Shown piece by piece: positions 56,176-64,000 of a DNA stretch of 64,000 nucleotides; position 1 is the stretch's first letter; each line of letters starts with the position of its first letter. The notes below the pieces were generated by a model. That model was not told the DNA's origin, searched no databases, and worked only from the letters and a program-made list of their open reading frames with translations. Origin of the DNA: Streptosporangium album (lineage in GTDB: Bacteria; Actinomycetota; Actinomycetes; Streptosporangiales; Streptosporangiaceae); contig NZ_JACHJU010000006.1 in NCBI RefSeq assembly GCF_014203795.1, positions 186,001-250,000 on the forward strand. Direction: 5' to 3'. The translations under genes were made by a program, and so were the position numbers.

Positions 56176-58476
56176 GGGTCGACGTCGACGGTGTCACCGT
56201 CTGGCCGGCCGACGGTGCCTCGCTGCTCACCGCGGTGCGCTCGGCCGGCGTCGAGCTGCCCACCCTGTGCCACGACGACCGTCTGACTCCGATGGGCTCC
56301 TGCCGTACCTGCCTGGTGAGATCCGGTGGGAATGTGGTGGCCGCCTGCGTGACCCCGGCCGCCGACGGCGCGGTGGTCGAGGTCGTCTCCGACGATCTGC
56401 GAGCGCTGCGCCGCGAGGCGGTGGAGCTGATCGTCTCCGTCCTGCCGCCCTACGCTCTGGGCGACGGCGTGGGCAGCGGCGAGCTGGCCCGGATCTGTCA
56501 CTCGCTGGGGATCGCGCCGGAGACCGCCCAAGGCCGCGGTGGCCGGGGCCGCGACGACACCCACCCTTACGTCCGCCTCGATCGGGATCTGTGCATCGCC
56601 TGCGGCCGGTGCGTGCGGATGTGCTCCGAGGTCCAGGGCACGTTCGCCCTCACCCTGGTCGGTCGGGGCTCCGATACGGTGGTCGCTCCCGGTACGGGCG
56701 GGGCGTGGGCCGACTCCGACTGCGTCGCCTGCGGTGGCTGTGTCGACACCTGTCCCACCGGGGCGCTCACCGAGCCTGGACTGCCGTTCGGCGCTGATGC
56801 GGCGGTTCCCGCACGTACCCGTACCACGTGTGGCTACTGCGGCGTCGGCTGTTCCCTGGAGGTGCTCACCCGTGACGGCCAGGTGACAGCCGTCCTGCCG
56901 GACCACGACGGCGCGGTCAACCACGGGCACGCCTGCGTCAAGGGCCGCTTCGCCCATGGCTTCCTCCGTTCACCGGAACGGCTCACCCGGCCGCTGCTGC
57001 GCCGCGACGGCCGCCTGGAACCGGTGAGCTGGGCCGAGGCGCTCGGCCACGTCGCCTCTGGCCTGCGGGCCGCCGTCGCCGAGGGCGGTCCCGACGCGGT
57101 GGCGGCGATCTCCTCGTCGAGGGCCACCAACGAGGAGAACTACCTGATCCAGAAGTTCATGCGGGTCGCCATCGGCACCAACAACATCGATAACTGCTCC
57201 CGGCTCTGCCACGCCCCCTCGGCCGCCGGGCTGACCGCCGCATTCGGCCTGTCCGGAGGTACGGACACCTTCGACGACGTCGAGAGGGCCGACTGCCTGC
57301 TACTGGTGGGTGCCAACCCGATCGAGGCCCATCCCGTGGTCGGCGCGCGACTGCTCCAGCGCGTCCTGCGCGGGGCGCGGTTGATCGTTGCCGACCCGCG
57401 GGCCGTCGGGCTGGCCCGTTACGCCGACGTGCACCTGCGGCCCCGCCCCGGCACGAACGTCGCCCTGTTCCACGGGCTGGCGCATGTGCTGCTCGCCGAG
57501 GGGCTGATCGACGAGGAGTTCCTGCGCCGCCGCGCGGCCCGGAATGCGCATCCCGGAGATGTTCGCAGCCGCACGCGCGAAAGAGCTGCGGGCGCTGTGG
57601 ATCGTGGGAGAAGACGTGTGCGCCACCGATCCGGACGCCACCCGGGTCGCCGAAGCCCTGGATGCCTGTCCGCTCGTCGTCTGCCAGGAGCTGTTCCTGT
57701 CCGAGACGGCGCGCCGCGCCGACGTCGTGCTGCCGGTCGCGTCCTGGCTGGAGAAAGACGGCACCTTCGTCAATTTCGACCGCCGCTTCCAACGGGTGCG
57801 TTCCGCGCTGGACCCGCCGGGAGAGGCCATGACCGACTTCGCGGCCGTCCACGCCATTGCCTCGGCGCTCGACGTGGACCTGGGCTGCCGGACGCCGGCC
57901 GAGGCGCTGGCCGAATGCGGCCGGGTGGCACCCCTGTTCGCGGGACTGTCCCATGAGCGCCTGGACCGGGAGGGCGCCATCCCATGGCCGTGCCCGGACC
58001 CTGACCGCCCCGGAGAGGCCAAGCTCTACCGGGAGCGGTTCGCGACACCTGACGGTCTGGCTCACCTGGCCGCCTGCCCTTACCTCCCGCCAGGCGAGAA
58101 GCCGGACGACCGCTACCCCCTGATCTTGGTCACCGGGCGGCGCTGGGCGCACTACAACTCCGGCAGCATGACCCGCCGCACGCCCAACATCCGGCTGGCC
58201 GCTACCGACTGGCTCGACCTCCATCCCGCCGACGCCGCCCGGTACGGCCTCGGCGACGGCGACCCGGTCACGGTGGAGAGCCGCCACGGCCGGGCCGGCC
58301 TGACCGCCCGGCTCAGCCGCGACATGGCGCCTGGGCAGGTCTTCTGCGCCTTCCACTTCCCTTCCAGCGGGGTCAACACCCTCACCTCCGATCACGCGGA
58401 CACCGCGACGTCGTGCCCTGAGTACAAGGTCACCGCGGTGCGGCTGGTGCCGAGCCATGACACGTCGACGCGCTGA
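56172..58476 (+). pseudogene. formate dehydrogenase alpha subunit with internal deletion and frameshift
   Basis: The first part has a ferredoxin-like [2Fe-2S] domain (CHDDRLTPMGSCRTC), two [4Fe-4S] sites (CIACGRCVRMC, CVACGGCVDTC) and the molybdopterin N-terminus (CGYCGVGC, GHACVKGRF). It also has the SRLCHAPSAAGL motif with the Mo-binding Cys346 and VGANPIEAHPV. At about 57540 (EEFLRRRAA) homology jumps to another frame starting near 57544 (MRIPEMFAAA, IVGEDVCATDPD, ELFLSETARRADVVLP ... TGRRWAHYNSGSMTRR, MAPGQVF). About 200 residues, including the NNVQG-type core, are missing. The product would lack part of the cofactor site. Dead gene, unless the assembly is wrong. Confidence 0.85.
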
Positions 58477-58561
58477 GGTGGGTTTCTTCCGCGCGAAAGG
58501 GCGAAGGCCTCTCCGCGCCGGGACGATCCTCCCTGGGAAAACCACCGGTGCTGCGATCAGA

Positions 58562-58798
58562 TGGGAGCGGGTGAGAGACAGGTTCGCCGCCTGGCCGGAG
58601 AAGTTCCCCGAGGTGGAAGTGGTGGAGGACGTTCAGGGCGCTCACCCCGTCCAAGCTCTCACCGACGCGTCCACCAGGGCCGATCTGGTTGTGGTGGGCT
58701 CGCGGGGCAGGAGCGTGGTCGGTTCGGTGGTGCTGGGCTCCGTCAGCCGCGGCGTGCTGCACCATGCCCACTGCCCGGTGGCGGTGATCCGGTCCTGA
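58562..58798 (+). pseudogene. universal stress protein (UspA) C-terminal fragment
   Basis: The frame encodes the second half of a UspA domain: WERVRDRFAAWPEKFPEVEV, ADLVVVGSRGRSVVGSVVLGSVSRGVLHHAHCPVAVIR, with the ATP-binding GxxG(x9)GS(V/T)S pattern. The first half of the domain is absent; upstream in-frame sequence from 58457 has no homology. It lies 85 bp after the formate dehydrogenase remnant, and a terminator follows directly, so the 3' end of a former operon is preserved. Confidence 0.75.
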
Positions 58799-58800
58799 AC

Positions 58801-58824
58801 GCCGGGCTCACGCGCGAGCCCGGC
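58801..58824 (+). terminator. 9-bp hairpin terminator after the UspA fragment
   Basis: GCCGGGCTC (58801-58809) pairs with GAGCCCGGC (58816-58824) around ACGCGC, 2 bases after the stop. Confidence 0.7.
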
Positions 58825-58971
58825 GAGTCGCCTCGTGAGTCGCCGACCGCCCGCCCAGAGCTTCATCCGACCGCGCCGGCCGGGTCTCGCCATGAGCCCG
58901 GCCGACTGTGGGTCTGGCATGCCGGGGTCCGTCGCTGATATACACCCGTGGGAACTCGGAGGGGGAACGGC

Positions 58972-60576
58972 ATGCGCAGGCGGTGGCTTCTCGCGGTGAT
59001 CACCTCGGTGGTCGCGATCATCGCCACCGGCGTGTACGCGCTGGTGGTCACCCCGGACGACGTGGTGGCCTCCTCTCCGGAGCGGTCCGGTCTCTCCGGA
59101 GAGCCGGTCGGGGAACCGCCGCCCGCCCCGGCGCCCATGCTCACCCTCCTCCCGGAGCCCACTCCCACACCGACCCCTCCGGCCGATCCGGGGCAGACCG
59201 CGGCGGGTTACCTCGCCGCCTGGCAGGCCGGTGACCTCTCCTCAATGGCCGGCCTGGTCGCCGATCCGCCGGCCGACTTCGCCGAGCGGCACCGGCGGTT
59301 CGACACCGAACTGCGGGTCTCGTCGCTGTCCCTCACCCCCGGTGAGCCGCTCCGCCAGGGGGAGGAGGCCGAAGTGCCCTTCCAGGGGGCGCGAGAGGTG
59401 GCGGGGCTGGGGCGGTGGCCGTTCTCCTCGGCCCTGCGGCTGACGCTGCGGGCCGGCACCTGGAAGGTGCTCTGGACCCCGGAGACGCTGCACCCCTCGC
59501 TCAAGGACGGCGGGAGCCTCCGGCTCAAGGAGACCCGGGTCCGCCGTCCGGCCACGCTCACCCGCGAGGGCGTGCCCTTCCCCCGCGACAGCAGGGCGGG
59601 CGCCTACGTCACCGGGCTGGACGACACGGCGGACGAGCTGGCGCTGGAGGAAACCCCCTCCGGCCGGACGCTGCTCACCTCCCCGGCCCCGCCGCTCCCG
59701 GGGACGCGCAGCACGATCTCCCAGCCCGTGCAGGCCGCGGCCGCCCGTGCCCTGGACGGCGTCGAACGGCCCGCCGCGATCGTGGCCGTGGACGTCCCGA
59801 CCGGCCAGGTGCGCGCGGTGGCGGACACGCTGGGCGGCAAGCTGGCGTTCAACGGCCTCTACCCGCCCGGCTCGACGTTCAAGGTGGTGACCGCCGCCGC
59901 GCTGCTCCGCACCGGCCTGACCCCGGAGTCACCGGTCGCGTGCCCGGCCGCCTACACCATCCCGAACGCCCGGAGCTTCACCAACGACGGCGGTGCCGAT
60001 CACGGCACCGTGACCCTCACCATGGCCTTCGCGTTCTCCTGCAACACCACCTTCGTCCAGCAGGCCTACGAGCGGCTGCGCGACGACCGGCTGCGCGCCG
60101 AGGCCGCCGACCGGTTCGGCTTCCGGGAGAAGCCGGGCCTGAGCTCCTGCCGGATCCGGCCGCAGGCGGACCTGAACGAGCTGGGCTCCGACGCCATCGG
60201 CCAGAACTCGGTGCAGGCCAGCCCGCTCTGCATGGCCGAGGTCGCCGCCGCGGTCGCGGGCGGCGTCTGGAGACCCGCGATCATGACCGACGAGCCTCCG
60301 GCCGGCTCGCCGGCCCCGGTGCCGCTGGACGAGGGCGTGGCCGCCGGCCTGCGCGCGATGATGGGCGCCGTGGTGGCCCAGGGCACGGCCGCCCAGGCCG
60401 GACTGCCGCCGGGCACCGCCGGCAAGACCGGGACCGCCGAGATCGCCGACGGCGGGTCCCACGCCTGGTTCATCGGCTACCGCGACACGCTGGCCTTCGC
60501 GGTGTTCGTCCAGAACGGTGGCAACGGCGGCAAGGCGGCGGCGCCGCTCGCCGCGAGGTTCCTCAAAGCCCTCTGA
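58972..60576 (+). CDS. class B penicillin-binding protein (transpeptidase)
   Basis: This 534-residue cell-wall transpeptidase has one N-terminal membrane helix (about 6-26), a Pro/Thr-rich stretch and an NTF2-like MecA_N-type domain (about 73-170). A short dimerization region follows, then the transpeptidase domain with all three motifs: STFK (Ser301), SCN (357-359) and KTG (485-487). The domain organisation resembles low-affinity PBPs of the PBP2a/PbpA class. GGAGGGGG lies before the ATG at 58972. It is flanked on one side by debris and on the other by an APH gene, and stands alone. Confidence 0.93.
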   Translation: MRRRWLLAVITSVVAIIATGVYALVVTPDDVVASSPERSGLSGEPVGEPPPAPAPMLTLLPEPTPTPTPPADPGQTAAGYLAAWQAGDLSSMAGLVADPPADFAERHRRFDTELRVSSLSLTPGEPLRQGEEAEVPFQGAREVAGLGRWPFSSALRLTLRAGTWKVLWTPETLHPSLKDGGSLRLKETRVRRPATLTREGVPFPRDSRAGAYVTGLDDTADELALEETPSGRTLLTSPAPPLPGTRSTISQPVQAAAARALDGVERPAAIVAVDVPTGQVRAVADTLGGKLAFNGLYPPGSTFKVVTAAALLRTGLTPESPVACPAAYTIPNARSFTNDGGADHGTVTLTMAFAFSCNTTFVQQAYERLRDDRLRAEAADRFGFREKPGLSSCRIRPQADLNELGSDAIGQNSVQASPLCMAEVAAAVAGGVWRPAIMTDEPPAGSPAPVPLDEGVAAGLRAMMGAVVAQGTAAQAGLPPGTAGKTGTAEIADGGSHAWFIGYRDTLAFAVFVQNGGNGGKAAAPLAARFLKAL

Positions 60577-60896
60577 GACGAAAGCTGCGTTCAGGGACCC
60601 GCCGAAGAGAACACCGCCCTCCCCTTGGGATAGAGGAGGATCGGCCGGCTCCACGAGCAGTTTCAGCGGATCCGCAGCTCGACCACTGCCGCCACGTCCG
60701 CGAGAGCGGCGTCTCGGGGGTGAAGGCGATCCTGCTCGACCTGGCCACCCGGCGGCGCTTCCCGGCCGTCCTGCCGCTGCCACGCCTGGCATCGGCGCTG
60801 TTCAGGCCATCCGGCTGGCTGGCGGGCCTGCCGATGCGGGAGGTCTCGGTACGTCGGTCGCGAGTGCTCCCGCCCGGGCGGGCACGGGGGCGACCG
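60577..60896. other. 320-bp region with a possible gene fragment
   Basis: From 60720 a plus-strand frame reads VKAILLDLATRRRFPAVLPL, then PRLASALFRPSGWLAGLPMR, with coding-type composition. It then runs into the antisense of the APH gene. It may be the beginning of a lost gene, since a start-like GTG precedes it. I cannot name the family. Nothing else is seen. Confidence 0.35.
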
Positions 60897-61709
60897 TCAC
60901 GCCATGTCCCAGAGCAGCCGGTAGTAGGCGATGCGCTCCGGGTCCGGGGCGATCCCGTACGCGTCGTACACGACACCGTCGTAGCCCGGGCCGTAGTTCC
61001 ACTCCGTGCTCCACGCCGCGACCGCGAGATCGGCCCACCGGTCGGCCACCCCGAGCGAGCCGAGGTCGACGTGCGCGGCGAACGTGCCGTCGTCGTGCAA
61101 CAGGGTGTTGGGGACGCACGCGTCCCCGTGGCAGACCACCAGGCGGTCGATCGCGGGCGGCTCGCCGATGCGCGCCCGGGCCTCCGCGAGGTCGAGATGG
61201 CGGTGCTCGGGGAACCAGTCGGCCGGTCCCTCGCCGTCGGCGATGCGCTCGTCGGCGCGGGCGAGCCGCCGATCGACGCTCCAGTCGAACGGGCATCCCT
61301 CCACGGGCAGGGCGTCGTGGAGCAGGCGCAGCCCTCGGCCGATCGCGGCCGCCGCGGTCGCCGGGTCGGCGATCCAGCGAGGGTCCACCGCCGAGCGGCC
61401 GGGGACCGCCGCCGTGACCAGCCACGCACCGTCGGCGTCCGTACCGTGCTCGATGACGCGCGGAACGGTCGCCCACCGCTGCGCCCAGGCCAGGCGCTCC
61501 GCTTCGGCGGGGAGGTCGATCTCCGGGGTGCCGGCGGCGACCCACTTGGCGTACCTGGTGCCCTCGCGCCCGTTCTCGAGGCGGAACGTCAGGCCGCCGA
61601 GCTCGTTGCGCCACACCGGAGTGACGGTGTCGCCGCCGGCGAGCGCCGCGACGACGGCGGGGACGGCCACGGGGCCGGTCGGGATCTCGGAGATGACGGG
61701 GCGGCTCAT
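60897..61709 (-). CDS. APH(3')-type aminoglycoside O-phosphotransferase
   Basis: This 270-residue kinase of the APH(3') family has the catalytic loop VVCHGDACVPNTLLHDDGTF (HGDxxxxN) and the metal-binding VDLGSLGVADRWADLAVA. The C-terminal STEWNYGPGYDG and YYRLLWDMA are near-diagnostic for APH(3')/APH(3') -like enzymes. Such enzymes phosphorylate kanamycin/neomycin-class drugs at the 3'-OH. In a soil actinomycete this is an intrinsic gene; activity on a given drug must be measured. No transposon or integron is near it, and codon use matches the neighbours. Confidence 0.88.
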   Translation of the reverse strand: MSRPVISEIPTGPVAVPAVVAALAGGDTVTPVWRNELGGLTFRLENGREGTRYAKWVAAGTPEIDLPAEAERLAWAQRWATVPRVIEHGTDADGAWLVTAAVPGRSAVDPRWIADPATAAAAIGRGLRLLHDALPVEGCPFDWSVDRRLARADERIADGEGPADWFPEHRHLDLAEARARIGEPPAIDRLVVCHGDACVPNTLLHDDGTFAAHVDLGSLGVADRWADLAVAAWSTEWNYGPGYDGVVYDAYGIAPDPERIAYYRLLWDMA

Positions 61710-61870
61710 AGAGACGCGATCCTCCCAGTGAGCGGCACCGGTGACAAACGGTTTTTCGAGGGAGAGGCGGTCTGCCGGTGAGGCTCGAGTACGGGAACCT
61801 CACGGTTTTCAGCGCTGTTCAGCGAGGAACCCGGGCCGCTCGGCAGGCTGCCCCCCTGCCTATTTGCTGT

Positions 61871-61890
61871 TTTTACGTAGTTACGTAAAA
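61871..61890. promoter_or_regulatory. perfect 9-bp-arm palindrome, likely autoregulatory operator
   Basis: TTTTACGTA (61871-61879) and TACGTAAAA (61882-61890) flank a 2-base centre. It lies 7 bases before the ATG of the HTH regulator, in an AT-rich island. The regulator is the obvious candidate to bind it; the leader must be very short. Confidence 0.75.
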
Positions 61891-61897
61891 TAAAACC

Positions 61898-62407
61898 ATG
61901 GACCTAGAGGATCGCGTCGCAGAGTTGGAACGCCGACTCGCGGCGCTTGAGGGAGCCGACCGCGGTGGAGGCCGCGCCGCCCATCCGGAGGACTCCGATT
62001 TCTGGGCCCTGGAGGGCCTGAAGGCGAAGTTCGCCGAGGGTGAGGTCGCCCATGGCGGAGTGCTGTTCACCGGAGCGGTCCGGTTGCCGACGGGCGAGCG
62101 GTACGAATGGCAGCAGTCCCTGCCCACCGACGCGCTCCTCGGCGAGGACTGGTCGGATGTCGCGGAGTCCTTCGCGGCACTGGGGCATTCCGTGCGGATG
62201 CGCCTGCTCCGCGAGATCCTCGACGGCCGTCGCACCGTCGCCGAGCTGGCCGCGCTCGACGGCCTCGGCACAACCGGTCAGGTCTACCACCACCTGCGGC
62301 AACTGACCTCCGCGGGCTGGCTGCACGTCGCGGGCCGGGGCCGCTACCAGGTCCCTCCGGGACGGATGGTCCCGTTGCTGGTGGTGCTGGCCGCCTCCCG
62401 GCCCTGA
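61898..62407 (+). CDS. ArsR-like winged-helix regulator with coiled-coil N-terminus
   Basis: This 169-residue regulator starts with a short coiled coil (MDLEDRVAELERRLAALEG) and a 60-residue linker domain. It ends with an HTH of ArsR/HTH_20 type (FAALGHSVRMRLLREILDGRRTVAELAALDGLGTTGQVYHHLRQLTSAGWL). No metal-binding cysteines are present. A perfect palindrome sits just before its ATG, pointing to autoregulation. The M23 peptidase gene follows 33 bases downstream on the same strand and is probably cotranscribed, so the pair looks like a regulated cell-wall unit. Confidence 0.85.
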   Translation: MDLEDRVAELERRLAALEGADRGGGRAAHPEDSDFWALEGLKAKFAEGEVAHGGVLFTGAVRLPTGERYEWQQSLPTDALLGEDWSDVAESFAALGHSVRMRLLREILDGRRTVAELAALDGLGTTGQVYHHLRQLTSAGWLHVAGRGRYQVPPGRMVPLLVVLAASRP

Positions 62408-62440
62408 ACCCGTCCGACACCCGATCCCTGGAAGGGCGTC

Positions 62441-63241
62441 ATGCGCAAAACATTCATGATCCTTGGCCGCTTCTGCTGGGTGGTGTTCTTCGCACAACTC
62501 GTGGCGGGGTTCTTCCTCGACTTCTCCTGGATGTGGGGCTGGATCCCGCTGGGGTTGGCGATCGTCCTGCAGTCCGCGGTGAACCGGCAGCTTGTCCTGC
62601 CCGGCCCCCCGCGGGCCGTCGAGGTCGGCCTGCCGGTCACCGGCCGCTGGTCCGCCCTCAACAGCCCGGCCGACAAGGTCCCCAGTCACGGCACCCACGG
62701 CTACGGCCAGTCATACGCCATCGACATCGTGGCGGAGCCGGAGGATCAGGCCCGTCCCCGCTTCGGCTGGTGGCCCGTCGTCCGCCGCAACCGCGACTTC
62801 CCGGCCTTCGGCGCCCCGCTCCTGGCCGTCGCCGACGCCACCGTCGTGCGTGCCACCGACCGCCACCGCGACCATCTCAGCCGCAACTCGTTCCCCGCCC
62901 TGCTCTACCTCGTCTTCGAGGGGATGTTCCGCGACATGGGCGGTCCGGGCCGGGTCGTCGGCAACCACATCGTCCTCGACCTCGGCGACGGCACGTATGC
63001 CATGTACGCCCACCTTCAGCGTGGCTCGCTGGCCGTCCGTGAGGGTGACCGGGTCCGCGCGGGCCGGCCGCTGGCCCGCTGCGGAAACTCCGGTAACTCC
63101 ACCGAGCCGCATGTGCACTTCCAGCTGATGGACGGCCCCGACCTGGATGTGGCCCACGGAGTCCCCTTCTCCTGGCGCGGAGTCGGCGTGCCCGGTAACG
63201 GCGAAGTTTTCTCGGCCGACGAGGAACCCGCGATGCCGTGA
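62441..63241 (+). CDS. M23-family metallopeptidase, membrane-anchored
   Basis: This 266-residue protein has two N-terminal hydrophobic segments (about 5-27 and 29-50) and a LytM/M23 peptidase domain. The zinc ligands are visible: HGTHGYGQSYAIDIV (His...Asp; family HxxxxAxD) and HVHFQLMDG (HxH), with YAMYAHLQRGSL and GDRVRAGRPLARCGNSG in between. Some M23 domains are inactive, but the metal ligands here are intact. It probably cleaves peptidoglycan cross-links from the outer membrane face. It is coupled to the HTH regulator. Confidence 0.9.
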   Translation: MRKTFMILGRFCWVVFFAQLVAGFFLDFSWMWGWIPLGLAIVLQSAVNRQLVLPGPPRAVEVGLPVTGRWSALNSPADKVPSHGTHGYGQSYAIDIVAEPEDQARPRFGWWPVVRRNRDFPAFGAPLLAVADATVVRATDRHRDHLSRNSFPALLYLVFEGMFRDMGGPGRVVGNHIVLDLGDGTYAMYAHLQRGSLAVREGDRVRAGRPLARCGNSGNSTEPHVHFQLMDGPDLDVAHGVPFSWRGVGVPGNGEVFSADEEPAMP

Positions 63242-63477
63242 ACCTGGCACGCCGACTCCGCGCACCGGCTGCAGAGCGGACGGGGAGAGGGAGCGCTGCC
63301 GGCCTGAGGACGCCGACGGCAGGGGACGCCTCGGCGCAGGTCGGCTCGTCAAGGTCATTCTCGTTGTACAAAAGCGCAAAACGGGATGAAAATTGCTAAC
63401 TGGTGTATATGATGTTCGGGTTTTGCGATGATCATTTCTTGATAATGTGTCGTTACATACCGTAACTGAAGGACGCC

Positions 63478-64000
63478 ATGCGATCTCGCTTAAGTGCGAT
63501 GGCTCTGTCGGTGGTGACTCTGGCCGCTACCACCGGCCTGATGGCCGTGACCACCCCCGCCTCCGCGACCGCCCCCACCAGCCAGACGGTGACCGTCGAA
63601 GCGGTCGAGGACACCTATGTCAGCCAAGCCGGCCCCACGGCGCCGCATGGCAGCCACGCCTGGCTCTCGGCCAACGCGGCCACATCCGACGGCGCGACCG
63701 ACACCGAGCGCCGCGCCTATGTCCGTTTCACCCTCAAGGGCCTGCCCGACAACGCTTCCGATGTCAAGCTGACGCTGGAGCTGCAACCGGTCAGGACGAC
63801 CGATACCGTCCTCGAGGTGCGTCCGGTCACCGGAACGTGGTCCGAGTCCACTCTGAACTGGAACAGCCGGCCGGCCACCGGTGCGGTGCTGGCCACCGCC
63901 AAGGGCCTGACCAGTGGACAAACGGTCAAACTGGACGTCTCTTCTGCTTTCACTGGCAACGGTACCTATTCGTTCGCCATCACCTCGCCCTCGAACGTCC
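63478..64000 (+). CDS. secreted DNRLRE-domain protein (C-terminus outside window)
   Basis: The ATG at 63478 (AAGGA upstream) opens a signal peptide (MRSRLSAMALSVVTLAATTG, cleavage about ASA-TA) and then a DNRLRE/CBM96-type beta-sandwich: VEAVEDTYVSQAGPTAPHGS, RRAYVRFTLKGLPDNASDVKLTLEL, GTWSESTLNWNSRPATG and VKLDVSSAF. About 174 residues are seen. DNRLRE modules are often the carbohydrate-binding or surface part of large secreted glycoside hydrolases or adhesins, but the catalytic part is not in this window. The 236-bp upstream region is AT-rich and contains ATAATGTG-like promoter sequence, but no gene. Confidence 0.88.
   Translation, partial: MRSRLSAMALSVVTLAATTGLMAVTTPASATAPTSQTVTVEAVEDTYVSQAGPTAPHGSHAWLSANAATSDGATDTERRAYVRFTLKGLPDNASDVKLTLELQPVRTTDTVLEVRPVTGTWSESTLNWNSRPATGAVLATAKGLTSGQTVKLDVSSAFTGNGTYSFAITSPSNV

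Noticed and set aside
57520-57560. programmed frameshift in formate dehydrogenase alpha
   Set aside because: About 200 conserved residues are missing at the junction, so ribosomal frameshifting cannot restore the protein.
60897-61709. recently acquired resistance cassette
   Set aside because: The APH(3')-type gene has the same codon bias as its neighbours and no IS, integron or direct repeats flank it.

Overview
The window is GC-rich actinomycete chromosome, most like the Streptosporangiaceae (Streptosporangium/Nonomuraea type). The support is indirect: very high GC with strong third-position bias, an actinobacterial integration host factor (mihF), glucosyl-3-phosphoglycerate synthase, a RamB-type regulator divergent from isocitrate lyase, a BTAD/NB-ARC (AfsR-like) regulator, an LCP wall ligase, a FolP2-type pteroate synthase homologue and an SCO0854-type RING protein. 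I found no rRNA, tRNA or CRISPR array.

Layout. 0-6 kb: a coupled FGGY sugar kinase/histidine phosphatase pair, then a divergent PiT-like transporter, DUF47 protein and Tat-exported beta-propeller-like protein, then a cytoplasmic S8 peptidase. 6-14 kb: membrane spermidine-synthase-like protein, LCP protein, membrane zinc peptidase, LysR regulator, folP2, TetR regulator. 14-20 kb: an envelope-stress-like module, with sensor kinase and response regulator divergent from a LolA/RseB-like protein and an ABC-2 exporter; the divergent promoter carries paired CTGAGA/TCTCAG repeats. 20-22.5 kb: YcnI copper protein and two membrane proteins. 22.5-26.1 kb: a graveyard holding a headless DeoR regulator, a TnpB/IS605 remnant, a decapitated chimeric GlpA-like oxidoreductase, and an ABC exporter pair with internal deletions. 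26-31.5 kb: esterase, Ser/Thr kinase, ABC ATPase, HU, small ORFs, mihF. 31.7-34.8 kb: aceA and ramB, divergent. 34.7-42.4 kb: CHAT-like protein, gpgS, nitrilase remnant, an 862-aa RING/TerD-like protein, PIG-L deacetylase, trpF. 42.5-47.2 kb: DoxX and metH, with a possible Shine-Dalgarno hairpin. 47.2-51.5 kb: F420-oxidoreductase remnant, secreted phospholipase A2, truncated AfsR-like regulator, a transthyretin-like protein without catalytic residues, HAD hydrolase. 51.6-58.8 kb: ligA, DUF1918, NuoEF-like formate dehydrogenase subunit, formate dehydrogenase alpha pseudogene, universal stress protein fragment. 59-64 kb: penicillin-binding protein, APH(3')-type kinase, HTH regulator with a perfect palindromic operator, M23 peptidase, and the start of a secreted DNRLRE protein.

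The most striking global feature is how many genes are cut cleanly inside or at one end: PiT, LRR protein, DeoR, GlpA, ABC ATPase, ABC permease, nitrilase, LLM oxidoreductase, the AfsR C-terminus, FDH alpha and UspA. Only one mobile-element remnant is visible. Either the lineage is losing accessory genes by many short deletions, or the assembly has collapsed. Among intact genes, the RING/TerD-like protein (37882-40470), the divergent CHAT-like protein (34733-36424) and the catalytically dead transthyretin-like protein (50312-50650) are the best candidates for undescribed biology.
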